A stretch of DNA of 64,000 nucleotides, from assembly GCF_026183695.1 (NCBI RefSeq), contig NZ_JAPFRD010000006.1, positions 1-64,000 on the forward strand, read 5' to 3'. Positions 8,195 through 21,433 of this stretch are shown piece after piece. Positions within the stretch are counted from its first letter, which is position 1; each line of letters starts with the position of its first letter. The notes below the pieces were generated by a model. That model was not told the origin of the DNA. It did not search any database and saw nothing but the letters and a program-made list of their open reading frames with translations. The stretch is from Alteromonas aquimaris. Its GTDB lineage: Bacteria; Pseudomonadota; Gammaproteobacteria; Enterobacterales; Alteromonadaceae. The position numbers and the translations under genes are program-made.

Positions 8195-8734
8195 ATGAAA
8201 TTTATCACACTGGTAAGTATGGTCGCCCTTACGCTATCGGCTACAGTTTGTGCTGAGACCATTGAAGAAGCATTAGTGAACTGTAGTAAGGTAGAGAATA
8301 GCCTGCAACGATTAATGTGCTTCGATAAGGTGGTTAAAGACGTCAAACAGTATTCAGGAGTGGAAGCGGCGGTCAAGCGAGGATACGCTGTCCCTGGCAC
8401 CGCAGCACAAAACGACGCGGCACCGCGCCCAGCACCACGCCATTCATTTGAAGCCACGACAGTGAAGTCTGCTCCAACTCCATTTGGATTAGAAGCAAAA
8501 GAACAAACTGAAGAAGTGGAAGAAATAACCAGTACTGTCGCTAAGATAGATAAGGCCCCGCGGGGCGAGCTCATCATTACGCTATCTGACGATGCGGTAT
8601 GGCGCCAGCGAGATGATAAACACTATAAGCTGAAAGTCGGCGATGTGGTGAAAATAGAACGTGGAATGTTGGGGTCTTTTTATCTTTCTAAGCCCGACCA
8701 GAATACCCGGATAAAGGTTAAGCGAACTAAATAA
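8195..8734 (+). CDS. Periplasmic protein of unknown function, tat-linked
   Basis: The 179-residue product has a clear signal peptide (MKFITLVSMVALTLSATVCA). After it comes a short helical segment with CSKVENSLQRLMCFDKVVKD, resembling the RLxCYD-type motif found in several small exported proteins. A low-complexity linker (~70-110) follows, and then a C-terminal beta-rich module (GELIITLSDDAVWRQRDDKH, then LKVGDVVKIERGMLGSFYL) like a small SH3/OB barrel. It lies between tatC and tatD with 1 bp to tatD. It has no twin-arginine motif and so is not an obvious Tat substrate. Function unknown. Confidence 0.75.
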   Translation: MKFITLVSMVALTLSATVCAETIEEALVNCSKVENSLQRLMCFDKVVKDVKQYSGVEAAVKRGYAVPGTAAQNDAAPRPAPRHSFEATTVKSAPTPFGLEAKEQTEEVEEITSTVAKIDKAPRGELIITLSDDAVWRQRDDKHYKLKVGDVVKIERGMLGSFYLSKPDQNTRIKVKRTK

Positions 8735-8735
8735 C

Positions 8736-9515
8736 ATGAGTTGGTTTGACGCCGGAGTAAATCTATTGGATCGGCGCTTTGATCCTCATGCCGTTATTGA
8801 AAACGCGATAGCGGCGGGGGTCGACAAACTGTGTGTCATCACCACGCAGCCAGATGAGTGGTTGCTGGCCGAAAAACTTGCTTATGCTTATCCCGACAAT
8901 TTAGTATTTACAGTGGGAATTCATCCCCATAACGCTAAGTTGGCAAAGCCCGATGATTTTACACAATTAAGCGATATTATCTCGCATACGCAAGCCGTTG
9001 CGGTTGGTGAATGTGGCTTGGATTTTAATCGTAATTTCTCCCCCCCGGACGTCCAACGAAATGTGTTTGACCAACAGCTTCAGGTTGCGATAGAAGCAGG
9101 AAAACCGGTTTATCTTCATGAACGTGACGCTTTTGAAGATCAAGTTACGATACTTGCACCCTACCTGCCGCAACTTAAAGGGGGGCTGGCTCATTGCTTC
9201 ACTGGTTCAGCACCACAACTTCAAGCCTACGTGGCAATGGGATTTTACATCGGCATTACTGGTTGGTTGTGTGACGACAAGCGTAACCAATTATTGGTTG
9301 AAGCTGTGCGCGCGCTGCCCTTGGATAAAGTAGTGCTTGAAACCGATGCCCCCTATCTGTTTCCGAAGAACAGACGTCCCCGCGCGCGCAATAATGAGCC
9401 CGCCTTTTTACCAAGCATCGCTGAAAAACTAAGCGAAGTGATTAATTTACCAAGTGAAACCCTTCAACAGACAAGTTATGCTAACGCATGTAAATTATTC
9501 GGAATAAAAAAATAG
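8736..9515 (+). CDS. tatD: TatD-family metal-dependent DNase
   Basis: A 259-residue TIM-barrel amidohydrolase-superfamily nuclease. Diagnostic motifs are TVGIHPHNAK, AVGECGLDFNRNF, PVYLHERDA, GGLAHCFTG and the final LETDAPYLFPKNRRPR. The N-terminus reads FDAGVN rather than the HxH of the YcfH/YjjV branch, exactly as in E. coli TatD, so it belongs to the TatD subgroup proper. It is the last gene of the tat cluster, 4 bp before the next start. The family is a cytosolic 3'-5' exonuclease and is not needed for Tat export. Confidence 0.93.
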   Translation: MSWFDAGVNLLDRRFDPHAVIENAIAAGVDKLCVITTQPDEWLLAEKLAYAYPDNLVFTVGIHPHNAKLAKPDDFTQLSDIISHTQAVAVGECGLDFNRNFSPPDVQRNVFDQQLQVAIEAGKPVYLHERDAFEDQVTILAPYLPQLKGGLAHCFTGSAPQLQAYVAMGFYIGITGWLCDDKRNQLLVEAVRALPLDKVVLETDAPYLFPKNRRPRARNNEPAFLPSIAEKLSEVINLPSETLQQTSYANACKLFGIKK

Positions 9516-9519
9516 CGCG

Positions 9520-12397
<2,878 letters not shown>

Positions 12398-12413
12398 ATC
12401 CAATCAAGATGGA

Positions 12414-13925
12414 TCAGTGGCAGTTAAGGGTCCAGCCCGCCTTGTGTTGAAGCCAGCGTTCGTTAGCCAGCTCAGCTTTGATTAATGGATGTTGATTCAG
12501 CCAACCTTCGGGAAAACGCAACGTCCACTCATCGTTTTCAACAAGTAACTCCACCGTCGGAATGTGTTTATTTTGACGACGTATACACAGTACAACGGCA
12601 ATTCGTAAAATCCGTAGCATACCTCTTAACATGGGTTGAATGTCGCTATGATAGCCGTTAAAAATACTGGCTTGAATTGGCATGCGGTGGGCTGAAACCA
12701 GATCTCTTATCGCCGCGCGCTGCAGGCGCGTATAGCCAGGCAATTCGATGTGATTAAGAATATAGGCGCCATGCTGATGGTGCTTTTTGTATTCGATGTG
12801 CAGCCCGGTCTCATGTAAAACAGCAGCCGCCCCTAAAACCGCCTCAGTATCAATATGACAGATACTTTGCTGGGCACATAGCTGATGACAGAGCTTTAAC
12901 GCTAATGACTTGACCAGCTCAGCGTGGTGCACATCAATGTGATATCGTAATACGATCTGGTTTAAGGTTTGCTGGCGGCGGTCATTGTCTTGCAGGTTGT
13001 CTAACATGCCATAGATAAGCCCTTCACGTAAGGCGCCACCCGCGATGTTCATAGTGTTGATATGTAATTGTTCAAACAAGGTAATGAGAATAGCCAGACC
13101 ACTGGGGAATATGGCTTTTCGGCTTTCTTCCAGACCTTCAATATTTAATGTCTTGACGGACGCGCAATCAATGCATTGCTGGCGAAGGTGATAAAGGTAC
13201 GGCAAACGGATTGCATCGCTAATCCCCTGTTTCACTAATATCTCGACGATTGCTTGGGGGGTGCCAGATGCGCCCAAACAATTTTGCCAGTCAAAACACA
13301 GAAAGCTGTCTACCCACTTCCCCAATAGTACGGTGGCTGCAGCCTGAGCCTGCTCAAAGGCTTCTTTAGTTATTTCGCCACCTTTAAAATAACGTTCCAT
13401 AAAAGTAACGCAACCCATATCGGTACTTACACAGTGAATAGGTTGTAAGTCATTTCCTAAAATAATTTCAGTACTGGCCCCCCCGATATCAACCACCAGA
13501 CTATTGCCCTGGTTGGCTGAGGTATACGCCACACCCAGGTAAATCTGCCGAGCTTCTTCTTCACCACTGATTACATCAAGGCGGAGGCCAAGAATTTCTT
13601 CGGCCCGCTTGACAAAATCGTGGGCATTGGACGCTAAGCGGAGGGTGGCAGTCGCCACTGCTTTTACATTTGATGCAGGTATATCTTCAAGACGTTCAGC
13701 AAATGACTCCAGGCATTTCCAGCCTCGTTCCATACTTTCTGAACTTAGCTTCATGTTGTTATCGAGACCAGCTGCTAGGCGTACCTTTTGTTTGATTTTA
13801 CCTACAATTTGTACGCTGCCATTCACCACGTGCACTACGACCATATGAAAACTATTAGAGCCTAAATCGATGGCTGCATAGTATTCGCCGTTGACAATGG
13901 TTTCCTGAAAGATCTCTGCCTGCAT
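12414..13925 (-). CDS. gppA: Ppx/GppA phosphatase (guanosine pentaphosphate or polyphosphate phosphohydrolase)
   Basis: A 503-residue ASKHA-fold phosphatase. The N-terminal phosphate loop is AAIDLGSNSFHMVVV, the second is VVDIGGASTEI, and the conserved catalytic segment is ISGEEEARQIYLGV. The C-terminal HD-like region includes AAAVLHETGLHIEYKKHHQH. Family members hydrolyse polyphosphate or convert pppGpp to ppGpp, and sequence alone does not separate them well. I choose gppA because the gene abuts rhlB, divergent from trxA-rho, as in E. coli. It is 3 bp downstream of rhlB in the same operon. Confidence 0.85.
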   Translation of the reverse strand: MQAEIFQETIVNGEYYAAIDLGSNSFHMVVVHVVNGSVQIVGKIKQKVRLAAGLDNNMKLSSESMERGWKCLESFAERLEDIPASNVKAVATATLRLASNAHDFVKRAEEILGLRLDVISGEEEARQIYLGVAYTSANQGNSLVVDIGGASTEIILGNDLQPIHCVSTDMGCVTFMERYFKGGEITKEAFEQAQAAATVLLGKWVDSFLCFDWQNCLGASGTPQAIVEILVKQGISDAIRLPYLYHLRQQCIDCASVKTLNIEGLEESRKAIFPSGLAILITLFEQLHINTMNIAGGALREGLIYGMLDNLQDNDRRQQTLNQIVLRYHIDVHHAELVKSLALKLCHQLCAQQSICHIDTEAVLGAAAVLHETGLHIEYKKHHQHGAYILNHIELPGYTRLQRAAIRDLVSAHRMPIQASIFNGYHSDIQPMLRGMLRILRIAVVLCIRRQNKHIPTVELLVENDEWTLRFPEGWLNQHPLIKAELANERWLQHKAGWTLNCH

Positions 13926-13928
13926 AGT

Positions 13929-15218
13929 TTACGACTGTCTGTAAGAAGGCCTTTTATTATTATTGCGTCCACGACGGGGAGAGTTGCGATTACTGCTATT
14001 GCGCTTTCTATGCTGGGGACGCGGTGTTTTCACATCATCCAATAAAGCAGTCCTGTCATAATCAGTGACTGGAATAGCATGATGAATGTAAGTTTCAATG
14101 GCCGGTAGATTAAGCGCATACTTTTCGCATGCAAAGCTAATCGCGTGTCCGCTCTTGCCAGCACGTCCTGTACGACCAATTCGGTGGACGTAATCTTCGG
14201 CGTCATCCGGTAAGTCGTAATTAAAGACGTGGGAAACTTTGTCAATGTGTAGACCACGTGCGGCAACGTCCGTGGCAACCAATATATCAAGCTGACCTTT
14301 GGTAAAATCTTCTAAAATACCCAGGCGTTTTTTCTGCGGCACGTCACCGCTTAACAAGCCCACCCGGTGTCCATCGGCCTCTAGCCAGTCATTGATTTTT
14401 TCGCATGCATGTTTCGTGTTGGCAAAGACAATCGCCTTTTCGGGCCACTCTTCCTCTAACAAGGTTAGCAGTAACAGCATCTTGTCATCGTCAGATGGGT
14501 AAAATAACTCCTCCTGTACACGACTGGCGGTTTTTTGCTCTGGCGCCACCTGGACATGTGTCGGATTATTCATGTGTTCGTAAGCCAATTCCTGTACTCG
14601 ATATGAAAGCGTAGCAGAAAACAACATACTCAAGCGTTCTGTAGCGGGTGGCATACGCCGAAATAGAAAGCGAATATCTTTGATGAAACCTAAATCGAAC
14701 ATGCGATCGGCTTCGTCCAGCACAGCGACTTGAATATGTTTAAGGGTAAACACACCTTGTTTATTGTAATCGAGGATGCGTCCAGTTGTACCAATGATGA
14801 TATCGACACCGCCTTCTAACACTTCCCGTTGACTTTGGTAGCCTTCGCCCCCATATATCAATCCAAGCGTTATTCCAGTGTGTTCACTGAGTAATTTCGC
14901 ATCATTATAAATTTGTACGGCAAGTTCCCTGGTGGGTGCCATAATAATAGCTCGTGGTGCATTAGCCGGGCGTGAGGCATCGTCTTCCGATTGAGGATTT
15001 CTCAATAAATAGTGGAAAGTCGCCACCAGAAATGCGATGGTTTTGCCGGTGCCGGTTTGAGCCTGACCCGCAATGTCCAAACCTTCTAATAGCGGAGGTA
15101 AGGCTAACGCCTGGATGGGCGTGCAATGAGTGAAGTTGGCAGCACTAAGTGCTGAGACCACTTTCTCATTGATAGGCAAGTCAGAAAAATGAGTTTCGGT
15201 TAAATGAGTTGTTTGCAT
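13929..15218 (-). CDS. rhlB: ATP-dependent RNA helicase RhlB
   Basis: A 429-residue DEAD-box helicase, which in relatives unwinds RNA for the RNase E degradosome. Visible motifs: Walker A AQTGTGKT (53-60), PTREL (95-99), GTTGR, DEAD (168-171), SAT, and [10 protein letters not shown] near the end of domain 2. The C-terminal tail after ~395 is basic and low in complexity ([18 protein letters not shown]), as expected for RNA binding. It is divergent from trxA and co-oriented with gppA 3 bp downstream, matching the conserved gppA-rhlB/trxA-rho arrangement. Confidence 0.93.
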   Translation of the reverse strand: MQTTHLTETHFSDLPINEKVVSALSAANFTHCTPIQALALPPLLEGLDIAGQAQTGTGKTIAFLVATFHYLLRNPQSEDDASRPANAPRAIIMAPTRELAVQIYNDAKLLSEHTGITLGLIYGGEGYQSQREVLEGGVDIIIGTTGRILDYNKQGVFTLKHIQVAVLDEADRMFDLGFIKDIRFLFRRMPPATERLSMLFSATLSYRVQELAYEHMNNPTHVQVAPEQKTASRVQEELFYPSDDDKMLLLLTLLEEEWPEKAIVFANTKHACEKINDWLEADGHRVGLLSGDVPQKKRLGILEDFTKGQLDILVATDVAARGLHIDKVSHVFNYDLPDDAEDYVHRIGRTGRAGKSGHAISFACEKYALNLPAIETYIHHAIPVTDYDRTALLDDVKTPRPQHRKRNSSNRNSPRRGRNNNKRPSYRQS

Positions 15219-15321
15219 AATAGCTTATAGCTTAACATTGCTTGCATTAAATAACAGTTTCTATATAACACTTAGGGTAAAGCTGAGCAAATCAGCAGTA
15301 GACCAAATGACGGAGAAAAGA

Positions 15322-15648
15322 ATGAGCGACAAAATTATCCAGTTAACTGACGATAAGTTTGAGGCGGATGTAATCAATGCTAGCAGTCCTGTACTGGTTG
15401 ACTTTTGGGCAGAATGGTGTGGCCCGTGTAAAATGATCGCACCTATTTTAGAAGAAATTGCGAACGACTTTGAGGGCAAGTTAACAGTTGGTAAACTGAA
15501 TGTCGATGAAAATAATGAAACCCCACCAAAATATGGTATTCGCGGCATCCCAACATTGTTGTTATTCAAAGATGGTAATGTGGCTGCAACCAAGGTTGGT
15601 GCGTTATCAAAAGCGCAATTAACAGAATTCTTAAACGAGAATCTGTAA
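15322..15648 (+). CDS. trxA: Thioredoxin 1
   Basis: A 108-residue cytosolic disulfide reductase with the standard WCGPC active site at residues 32-36, cis-proline segment [10 protein letters not shown] and core [15 protein letters not shown] 15322 is the start because GGAG lies 7 bases upstream and [11 protein letters not shown] matches the family N-terminus; the frame is open upstream to 15238 but that part has no family similarity. A hairpin lies just after the stop, and rho follows after about 240 bp. Confidence 0.96.
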   Translation: MSDKIIQLTDDKFEADVINASSPVLVDFWAEWCGPCKMIAPILEEIANDFEGKLTVGKLNVDENNETPPKYGIRGIPTLLLFKDGNVAATKVGALSKAQLTEFLNENL

Positions 15649-15658
15649 GTTATTTTGA

Positions 15659-15680
15659 AAGCCAGCGTAATCGCTGGCTT
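15659..15680 (+). terminator. Stem-loop after trxA
   Basis: A perfect 9 bp stem with a TAAT loop (AAGCCAGCG / CGCTGGCTT) begins 10 bases after the trxA stop. Only two T bases follow, so intrinsic termination may be weak and some read-through into rho is possible. Confidence 0.55.
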
Positions 15681-15889
15681 ACCCTGCTATATCAAACTCG
15701 ATTGCGTATTTGAAGATAAATTTGTGTTTTTTAGGTGAAAACACTGGACGCGCTAAAAATATGGTGCTAACTTTCACCTTAGCTCATACCTGAGCTGCGT
15801 TCTGCAAGCCCATATCCGGGCGGTATAAACTACTCAAATTAAACTAGTGACATTTAGTCCCGAATGCGAAGTCCAAAAGACCCACCAGT

Positions 15890-17155
15890 ATGAATTTAAC
15901 TGAACTGAAGAATAAACCCATAAGCGAATTGGTTTCCTTGGCCGAAGAAATGGGCCTGGAAAATATGGCTCGCGCCAGAAAACAAGATATCATTTTTTCG
16001 ATTTTGAAAAATCACGCCAAGGGCGGTGAAGATATTTTCGGGGATGGCGTATTAGAAATTCTACAAGATGGATTCGGCTTTTTACGTTCCGCCGACTCTT
16101 CCTATCTTGCCGGACCAGATGACATTTATGTGTCACCAAGTCAGATTCGGCGATTTAATCTTCGCACGGGCGACACTATCGCCGGTAAAATACGCCCACC
16201 CAAAGACAGTGAACGATATTTTGCCCTTCTAAAAATCCGCGAAGTTAATTTCGACAAACCTGAAAATTCCCGCAATAAAATTCTTTTCGAAAACCTCACG
16301 CCGCTACACGCTGCGTCACGTATGCGGATGGAGCGAGGGAATGGGTCTACTGAAGATATTACCGCGCGTGTGCTTGACCTGGCATCTCCCATAGGGAAAG
16401 GACAGCGTGGCTTAATTGTTGCCCCCCCTAAAGCGGGTAAAACACTCTTACTGCAGAATATTGCGCAGTCGATTGCCGCGAATCAACCAGACTGTGAACT
16501 GATGGTATTGCTCATTGACGAGCGCCCGGAAGAAGTGACCGAAATGCAGCGGCTGGTGCAAGGTGAAGTGGTAGCGTCAACTTTTGACGAACCAGCCAGT
16601 CGACACGTCCAGGTAGCCGAGATGGTTATCGAAAAAGCCAAGCGTTTGGTAGAACACAAAAAAGACGTGGTGATTCTACTGGATTCTATTACCCGGCTGG
16701 CACGTGCATACAACACAGTTATACCTTCATCAGGTAAGGTGCTAACGGGTGGTGTTGATGCTAACGCCTTGCATAAACCCAAGCGCTTTTTTGGTGCAGC
16801 CAGAAACGTCGAAGAGGGTGGCAGCTTAACCATTATCGCCACCGCACTTATTGATACCGGCTCTAAAATGGATGAAGTTATCTATGAAGAGTTTAAGGGT
16901 ACGGGCAATATGGAACTGCATCTAAATCGCAAGATTGCAGAAAAACGCGTATTCCCTGCGATTGACTTTAATCGTTCTGGTACTCGTCGGGAAGAGTTGC
17001 TGACTAATCAGGAAGAACTGCAGAAAATGTGGATCCTGCGCAAAATTGTGCATGAAATGTCAGAAATTGATGCGATGGAATTCTTAATCAATAAGCTTTC
17101 CATGACCAAAACCAATGATGAATTTTTTGATGCAATGAAGCGCCAAAAAGGTTAA
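15890..17155 (+). CDS. rho: Transcription termination factor Rho
   Basis: A 421-residue hexameric RNA-dependent ATPase that terminates transcription. The N-terminal helical domain begins [20 protein letters not shown]. The RNA-binding cold-shock-like domain contains [17 protein letters not shown]. The P-loop is [14 protein letters not shown] (~177-190), and the Walker B and Q/R-loop segments [17 protein letters not shown] and [12 protein letters not shown] are intact. It has the family's usual length with no insertion domain. The 209 bp leader after the trxA hairpin probably carries its own promoter and, by analogy with other bacteria, autogenous control, though no leader peptide was recognised. 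A strong terminator follows. Confidence 0.97.
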   Translation: MNLTELKNKPISELVSLAEEMGLENMARARKQDIIFSILKNHAKGGEDIFGDGVLEILQDGFGFLRSADSSYLAGPDDIYVSPSQIRRFNLRTGDTIAGKIRPPKDSERYFALLKIREVNFDKPENSRNKILFENLTPLHAASRMRMERGNGSTEDITARVLDLASPIGKGQRGLIVAPPKAGKTLLLQNIAQSIAANQPDCELMVLLIDERPEEVTEMQRLVQGEVVASTFDEPASRHVQVAEMVIEKAKRLVEHKKDVVILLDSITRLARAYNTVIPSSGKVLTGGVDANALHKPKRFFGAARNVEEGGSLTIIATALIDTGSKMDEVIYEEFKGTGNMELHLNRKIAEKRVFPAIDFNRSGTRREELLTNQEELQKMWILRKIVHEMSEIDAMEFLINKLSMTKTNDEFFDAMKRQKG

Positions 17156-17166
17156 TTCATTTTTCG

Positions 17167-17194
17167 AAAGCGCAGAGTCTTCTCTGCGCTTTTT
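17167..17194 (+). terminator. Rho-independent terminator after rho
   Basis: An 11 bp stem (AAAGCGCAGAG / CTCTGCGCTTT) with a TCTT loop is followed by a run of T, 11 bases after the rho stop. Confidence 0.85.
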
Positions 17195-17330
17195 GCGTTA
17201 TATTTCTCTTTTACCTCCTCTTTTTAAATTCCACTGTTTCAGCGAGTTAGTTAAATGCTGTTAGCTTTCCATTAGTTTGGAATTACGCTACTGTGTAGGC
17301 TTGATAAATGACTTCGAACAGGACAAATTT

Positions 17331-18617
17331 ATGCTTCGTGCGCTATTAGGCTCTTCAATACTTTTCTTTTCATCTGCAATGCTGGCAGACGAACGCCTCA
17401 CTACCTTAATTGATAAGGTGGAGCCTGAAGTAATTAAGTGGCGTCATCATTTTCACGAATTTCCAGAACTTTCTAATCGCGAATTTCAGACGGCCGAATA
17501 TATTGCTGAATATCTACGCGGACTCAACTTAGATGTGACTACTGGCGTGGCAAAAACTGGTGTGGTGGCTGTACTGGATAGTGGCAAACCGGGCCCGGTT
17601 GTGGCATTACGGGCGGATATGGATGCGCTGCCGGTAAAAGAAGAAAACGATTTGCCTTTCAAGTCTGAGCAAATGGGTGAGTACAAAGGAGTAACAGTTC
17701 CTGTCATGCATGCGTGTGGGCATGATACCCACATGGCGATGTTGATGGGTGCAGCAAAAGTGCTGGTCAATATGAAAGACCAGTTGAACGGCAAGGTGAA
17801 ATTCATTTTCCAGCCCGCTGAAGAAGGTGCACCGCCAGGAGAAAAAGGGGGCGCTGAAGTGATGGTTGCTGAAGGCGTACTCAAAAACCCAGATGTAGAT
17901 GTTATTTTTGGATTACACATTAGTGCCAACAGAGATGTGGGCACGGTAATGTATAATTCAGGCGGCGTTATGGCAGCCGTTGATCCCTTTAAAATCGTGA
18001 TCAAAGGTAAACAAGCTCATGGCGCTTATCCCTGGAAAAGTGTAGACCCTATTGTGACTGCCGCCCAGATGATCATGTCGCTACAGACTATCGTCAGCCG
18101 CGAAATAAAAGTAATTGATAATGCGGCCGTGGTTACAGTGGGTTCAATTCATGGCGGCAATCGTTCCAATATCATTCCCTCAGAGGTGGAACTAATCGGG
18201 ACTATTCGTACCCTTGATAAAAAAGCGCGCGAACTGATGTATGAAGCCATGCCAAGAAAGGTAAAAGGAATTGCCGACAGCATGGGGGCTGAAGCCGAAC
18301 TCACATTACCTTTAGACTACAGTTACCCGATTACTTATAATGATCCTCAGTTAATGGCAAAAATGCTACCAACCATCCAAGCGACTGCTGGCAAAGAGAA
18401 TGCCATTCAAGACAAGCCGGTGACTGGAGCGGAAGATTTCTCATTTTTTCAACAGCAAGTGCCAGGCCTGTATTTGTGGGTAGGGGGTAAACCAAAAGAT
18501 GTACCGGAGAGTGAGTCTCCCGCCCACCATACCCCCGAATTCTATGTGGATGACAGTGGCATGAAATTAGGCGTTAAGTTGTTAACTAATCTCACACTAG
18601 ACTATATGAATCAATAA
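17331..18617 (+). CDS. Secreted M20-family amidohydrolase/peptidase
   Basis: A 428-residue zinc hydrolase of the M20D type (hippurate/indole-acetyl-amino-acid amidohydrolase-like). The start at ATG 17331 gives a proper signal peptide (MLRALLGSSILFFSSAMLA) and has AGGAC 6 bases upstream. Metal and catalytic segments: RHHFHEFPELSN, LRADMDALPV, HACGHDTHMAML, FQPAEEGAPP and TGAEDFSFF. The signal peptide suggests hydrolysis of N-acyl or peptide amides in the periplasm or outside. The gene stands between the rho terminator and a histidine kinase gene 23 bp downstream, which may be co-transcribed. Confidence 0.88.
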   Translation: MLRALLGSSILFFSSAMLADERLTTLIDKVEPEVIKWRHHFHEFPELSNREFQTAEYIAEYLRGLNLDVTTGVAKTGVVAVLDSGKPGPVVALRADMDALPVKEENDLPFKSEQMGEYKGVTVPVMHACGHDTHMAMLMGAAKVLVNMKDQLNGKVKFIFQPAEEGAPPGEKGGAEVMVAEGVLKNPDVDVIFGLHISANRDVGTVMYNSGGVMAAVDPFKIVIKGKQAHGAYPWKSVDPIVTAAQMIMSLQTIVSREIKVIDNAAVVTVGSIHGGNRSNIIPSEVELIGTIRTLDKKARELMYEAMPRKVKGIADSMGAEAELTLPLDYSYPITYNDPQLMAKMLPTIQATAGKENAIQDKPVTGAEDFSFFQQQVPGLYLWVGGKPKDVPESESPAHHTPEFYVDDSGMKLGVKLLTNLTLDYMNQ

Positions 18618-18640
18618 GAGGCCAGTAAGGGAGTAAGGCT

Positions 18641-21433
18641 TTGAGAACAGCGAAAAATGTATTTATTTACTTGCTTCTTATTGTCGCAGGGACAATCGGT
18701 AACAGCCTTGCTCCTCCTATCATTTCAGATGGAATTTTTGCTTATGGTATAGCGGCGTCAATATTTATTGCGTTGAAGTATCGTCCATTACTGGCTATTC
18801 CTGCGGCCTTTATCATCGCATTTCCACTCAGCTTTCAGCATCCCCTGCTGGCGGTGACTGCACTCCTGGCTCAGCCTGTTGTCATTAGTTGCTTTTGCTA
18901 TCCAAAACGAATCTTGAAACCGCTGATCTATGCCGGTTTTTTTTGGAGCCTGTTCGCGCTTCCGGTAATGGGCGTCGCATTTATGGGGGAGCAGATTGAA
19001 ACCACGTCTGAACTTATAACGGCCAGCTTGATTAGCTGGTTGGGCGGCGTGGTCGGTCTACTAATCGGCCATATTGGCTACTGTATAACCAATCGTGCTC
19101 GAATAGCCGCTTCACCTGAGCTCATCCCCGCCAGAGGGATGCTAAGTTATATCTTCGCCAGCTTGTTGTTTCTAATCATTTTAGTGATTTTTATGGGCTA
19201 TATGCACATATTCCAGAAACAGCAAAAAATGCAAATTAACAAATATATTGTCGAACGAACTGAAATTATCGCTGAACAGGTAGAAGATTTCTTAAAGAAA
19301 AATCAAAGTGCCATTAATCTGACTGCCAATCTGCTTGCCTCTGCAAAAGAGCACGGGAGCGTGAGTGACCAGGGGGTCAACGAATATTTACGTTCGTTAG
19401 CCACCAACCAGCCCCACTTTCTTTCGTTTTTAGTAGCCGACGGCGAGGGCAGGATTACCAATGCATTTCCTCCTGGCTTGCGAGAGAAGGCCGAGCAACA
19501 AGGACATAACAGTGTTGCTACACGGCCTTATTTTACTCACGTCGAAGCTACCGGGCAGCCTTATCTGTCTAACGCTTTTCAAGGTGTCGGTTTTGGCAAT
19601 GACTTGATTGTAGCCATATCTTCACCAATTTTAGTCAATAGTGAATTGGCCGGTATTGTAGAAGGGTCGTTATCATTAAGTAGTTTCGCTCAATTTGATA
19701 AACAGAAAATTCCAGGGTTTGTTGTGATTATAGAGGACGCAGCAAAAAACGTGGTATATGCAAGTGAGCGGCTAAATTTACCACCCCTGGCACCTGTCGA
19801 GTTTGAAACCTGCCAAAACAGTCGGTGTGAGCAGGGAGTTCGATTAAAAGAAAACGATTGGCTACAGTCTCGCCTTCAGGTTCCCCAGACTAACTGGCAG
19901 GTGCGTTTGTTGTATGACTTTTCGCGTTTTACCGATACGTTTAATACCTGGTTACTTTTAGCCCTTGCCGTATTGCTGTGCCTGGCTGTCATGAGCGTGT
20001 TGGTTGGGCATATTCTTGCTACGGTGTTTACAGCACCCATGAACAACCTGGTACGTTACTTTGAATCCTTTACTCCTGACAGTGAATATAGCGAGACTCT
20101 GCCACCACGAAAATATTTTTATGTGCGCGAAATCAGCCAATTGCATGAAGCATTTTTAAATCTGCAGGAGCGTCTGGTAAAAGCGTTCAAAGATTTAGCC
20201 CAATCCCGCTCAGAACAGGAAGTGTTGAATAAGCAATTGCGTGTGCTTAACATTTCCCTTGAAGAAAAAGTAGCAGAAAAAACTCTATCGCTTAAAAAAG
20301 CATTAAAACGAGCGAACTTAGCCAATAATGCGAAAAGCCAATTTTTGGCCAATATGTCTCACGAAATCCGAACGCCTATGAATGGTATTCTAGGAAGCTG
20401 CGAAAACTTACTGGAAATTCCTCTGCCCGAGGGAGTGTCTAAAAAGGTCGAAGTCATTCACTACTCTGCCAGCCATTTACTGTCAATATTGAACAGCATT
20501 TTGGATTGGTCAAAAATTGAAGCAGGGAAGATGACGTTAGACGAGCACCCCTTTTCGTTGCGAACCTTGATTGAAAGTCTTCTATTTTTGCATTCTCAAG
20601 CGGCCCAAAATAAATATGTGACCCTTCATTCAAATGTAGATGCGTCGGTGCCAGAGCATCTGCTGGGGGATGGTGGAAAACTGAATCAGATACTTAACAA
20701 CTTACTTAGTAACGCCATCAAATTTACCCAAAATGGAACAGTGCAGGTGGATGCGTTTTTCAACAAGGGCAAATTGAGTGTCAGTGTTATTGATTCAGGC
20801 ATCGGAATGAGTGACGAACAACTTGAACGAATATTTAAACAATTTGAACAAGCAGATTCCTCAACCACGCGCGTTTATGGTGGGACTGGGCTTGGGTTGT
20901 CCATTACCAAAAAATTAATTGAGCTGATGGGTGGGAACATACAGGTTCGCAGCATACCGCATGAAGGAACTACCTTTACCGTCGTGATCCCTTTCACGCC
21001 AGAGGTAAAGAGTGCCAATAAAGAAGCAAGCGTGTTACCCCCACTTCCTAAAAAACTGAAAATTTTACTGGTGGAAGACAATAGCATTAATGCAGAGATT
21101 GTCGCCGATATTGTTAAATCGCAGAAATGGGTATACTTATGGGCAAAAGATGGGCAGCAAGCATTGGATGTGTTGTCTAAACATAATTTTGATTTGATAT
21201 TAATGGACTGTCAGATGCCGGTTATGGATGGGCTTGAAGCCACTCGCCATATCCGCGCACGGTCCGACGCTAAGGCTTCCACTCCTATCATAGCGCTGAC
21301 AGCGAATGCGTTTGAAGAGGACAAAAACGCGTGTTACAAAGCGGGTATGGACGCCCACCTGGCCAAACCATTTAAGAAAGAACAATTACTTAATATTATC
21401 GCGCAAACACTATCCGGCGACAGGTTAAGCTAA
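18641..21433 (+). CDS. Hybrid sensor histidine kinase (MASE1-like, Cache, HisKA, HATPase, REC)
   Basis: A 930-residue membrane kinase. The N-terminal multi-helix module (~1-180) resembles MASE1. A further helix is followed by an extracytoplasmic Cache-type sensor (~200-425), another helix, and a linker or coiled coil. HisKA has the phospho-accepting His near 574 in [15 protein letters not shown]. HATPase shows [24 protein letters not shown] and [14 protein letters not shown]. The C-terminal receiver (~805-925) has [14 protein letters not shown] with Asp near 855. It starts at TTG with AAGGGAG 7 bases upstream. No separate output regulator is adjacent. Its last 9 bp overlap the convergent LysR gene. 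Confidence 0.9.
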   Translation: MRTAKNVFIYLLLIVAGTIGNSLAPPIISDGIFAYGIAASIFIALKYRPLLAIPAAFIIAFPLSFQHPLLAVTALLAQPVVISCFCYPKRILKPLIYAGFFWSLFALPVMGVAFMGEQIETTSELITASLISWLGGVVGLLIGHIGYCITNRARIAASPELIPARGMLSYIFASLLFLIILVIFMGYMHIFQKQQKMQINKYIVERTEIIAEQVEDFLKKNQSAINLTANLLASAKEHGSVSDQGVNEYLRSLATNQPHFLSFLVADGEGRITNAFPPGLREKAEQQGHNSVATRPYFTHVEATGQPYLSNAFQGVGFGNDLIVAISSPILVNSELAGIVEGSLSLSSFAQFDKQKIPGFVVIIEDAAKNVVYASERLNLPPLAPVEFETCQNSRCEQGVRLKENDWLQSRLQVPQTNWQVRLLYDFSRFTDTFNTWLLLALAVLLCLAVMSVLVGHILATVFTAPMNNLVRYFESFTPDSEYSETLPPRKYFYVREISQLHEAFLNLQERLVKAFKDLAQSRSEQEVLNKQLRVLNISLEEKVAEKTLSLKKALKRANLANNAKSQFLANMSHEIRTPMNGILGSCENLLEIPLPEGVSKKVEVIHYSASHLLSILNSILDWSKIEAGKMTLDEHPFSLRTLIESLLFLHSQAAQNKYVTLHSNVDASVPEHLLGDGGKLNQILNNLLSNAIKFTQNGTVQVDAFFNKGKLSVSVIDSGIGMSDEQLERIFKQFEQADSSTTRVYGGTGLGLSITKKLIELMGGNIQVRSIPHEGTTFTVVIPFTPEVKSANKEASVLPPLPKKLKILLVEDNSINAEIVADIVKSQKWVYLWAKDGQQALDVLSKHNFDLILMDCQMPVMDGLEATRHIRARSDAKASTPIIALTANAFEEDKNACYKAGMDAHLAKPFKKEQLLNIIAQTLSGDRLS

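Noticed and set aside
8059..8577. 172-codon minus-strand frame
   Set aside because: Antisense to tatC and the periplasmic gene; no ribosome-binding site and no family match.
15238..15321. 28-residue N-terminal extension of thioredoxin
   Set aside because: The internal ATG 15322 has GGAG in position and matches the thioredoxin N-terminus.
15681..15889. rho leader peptide (rhoL-like)
   Set aside because: No short frame with a ribosome-binding site and a recognisable sequence was found in the leader.
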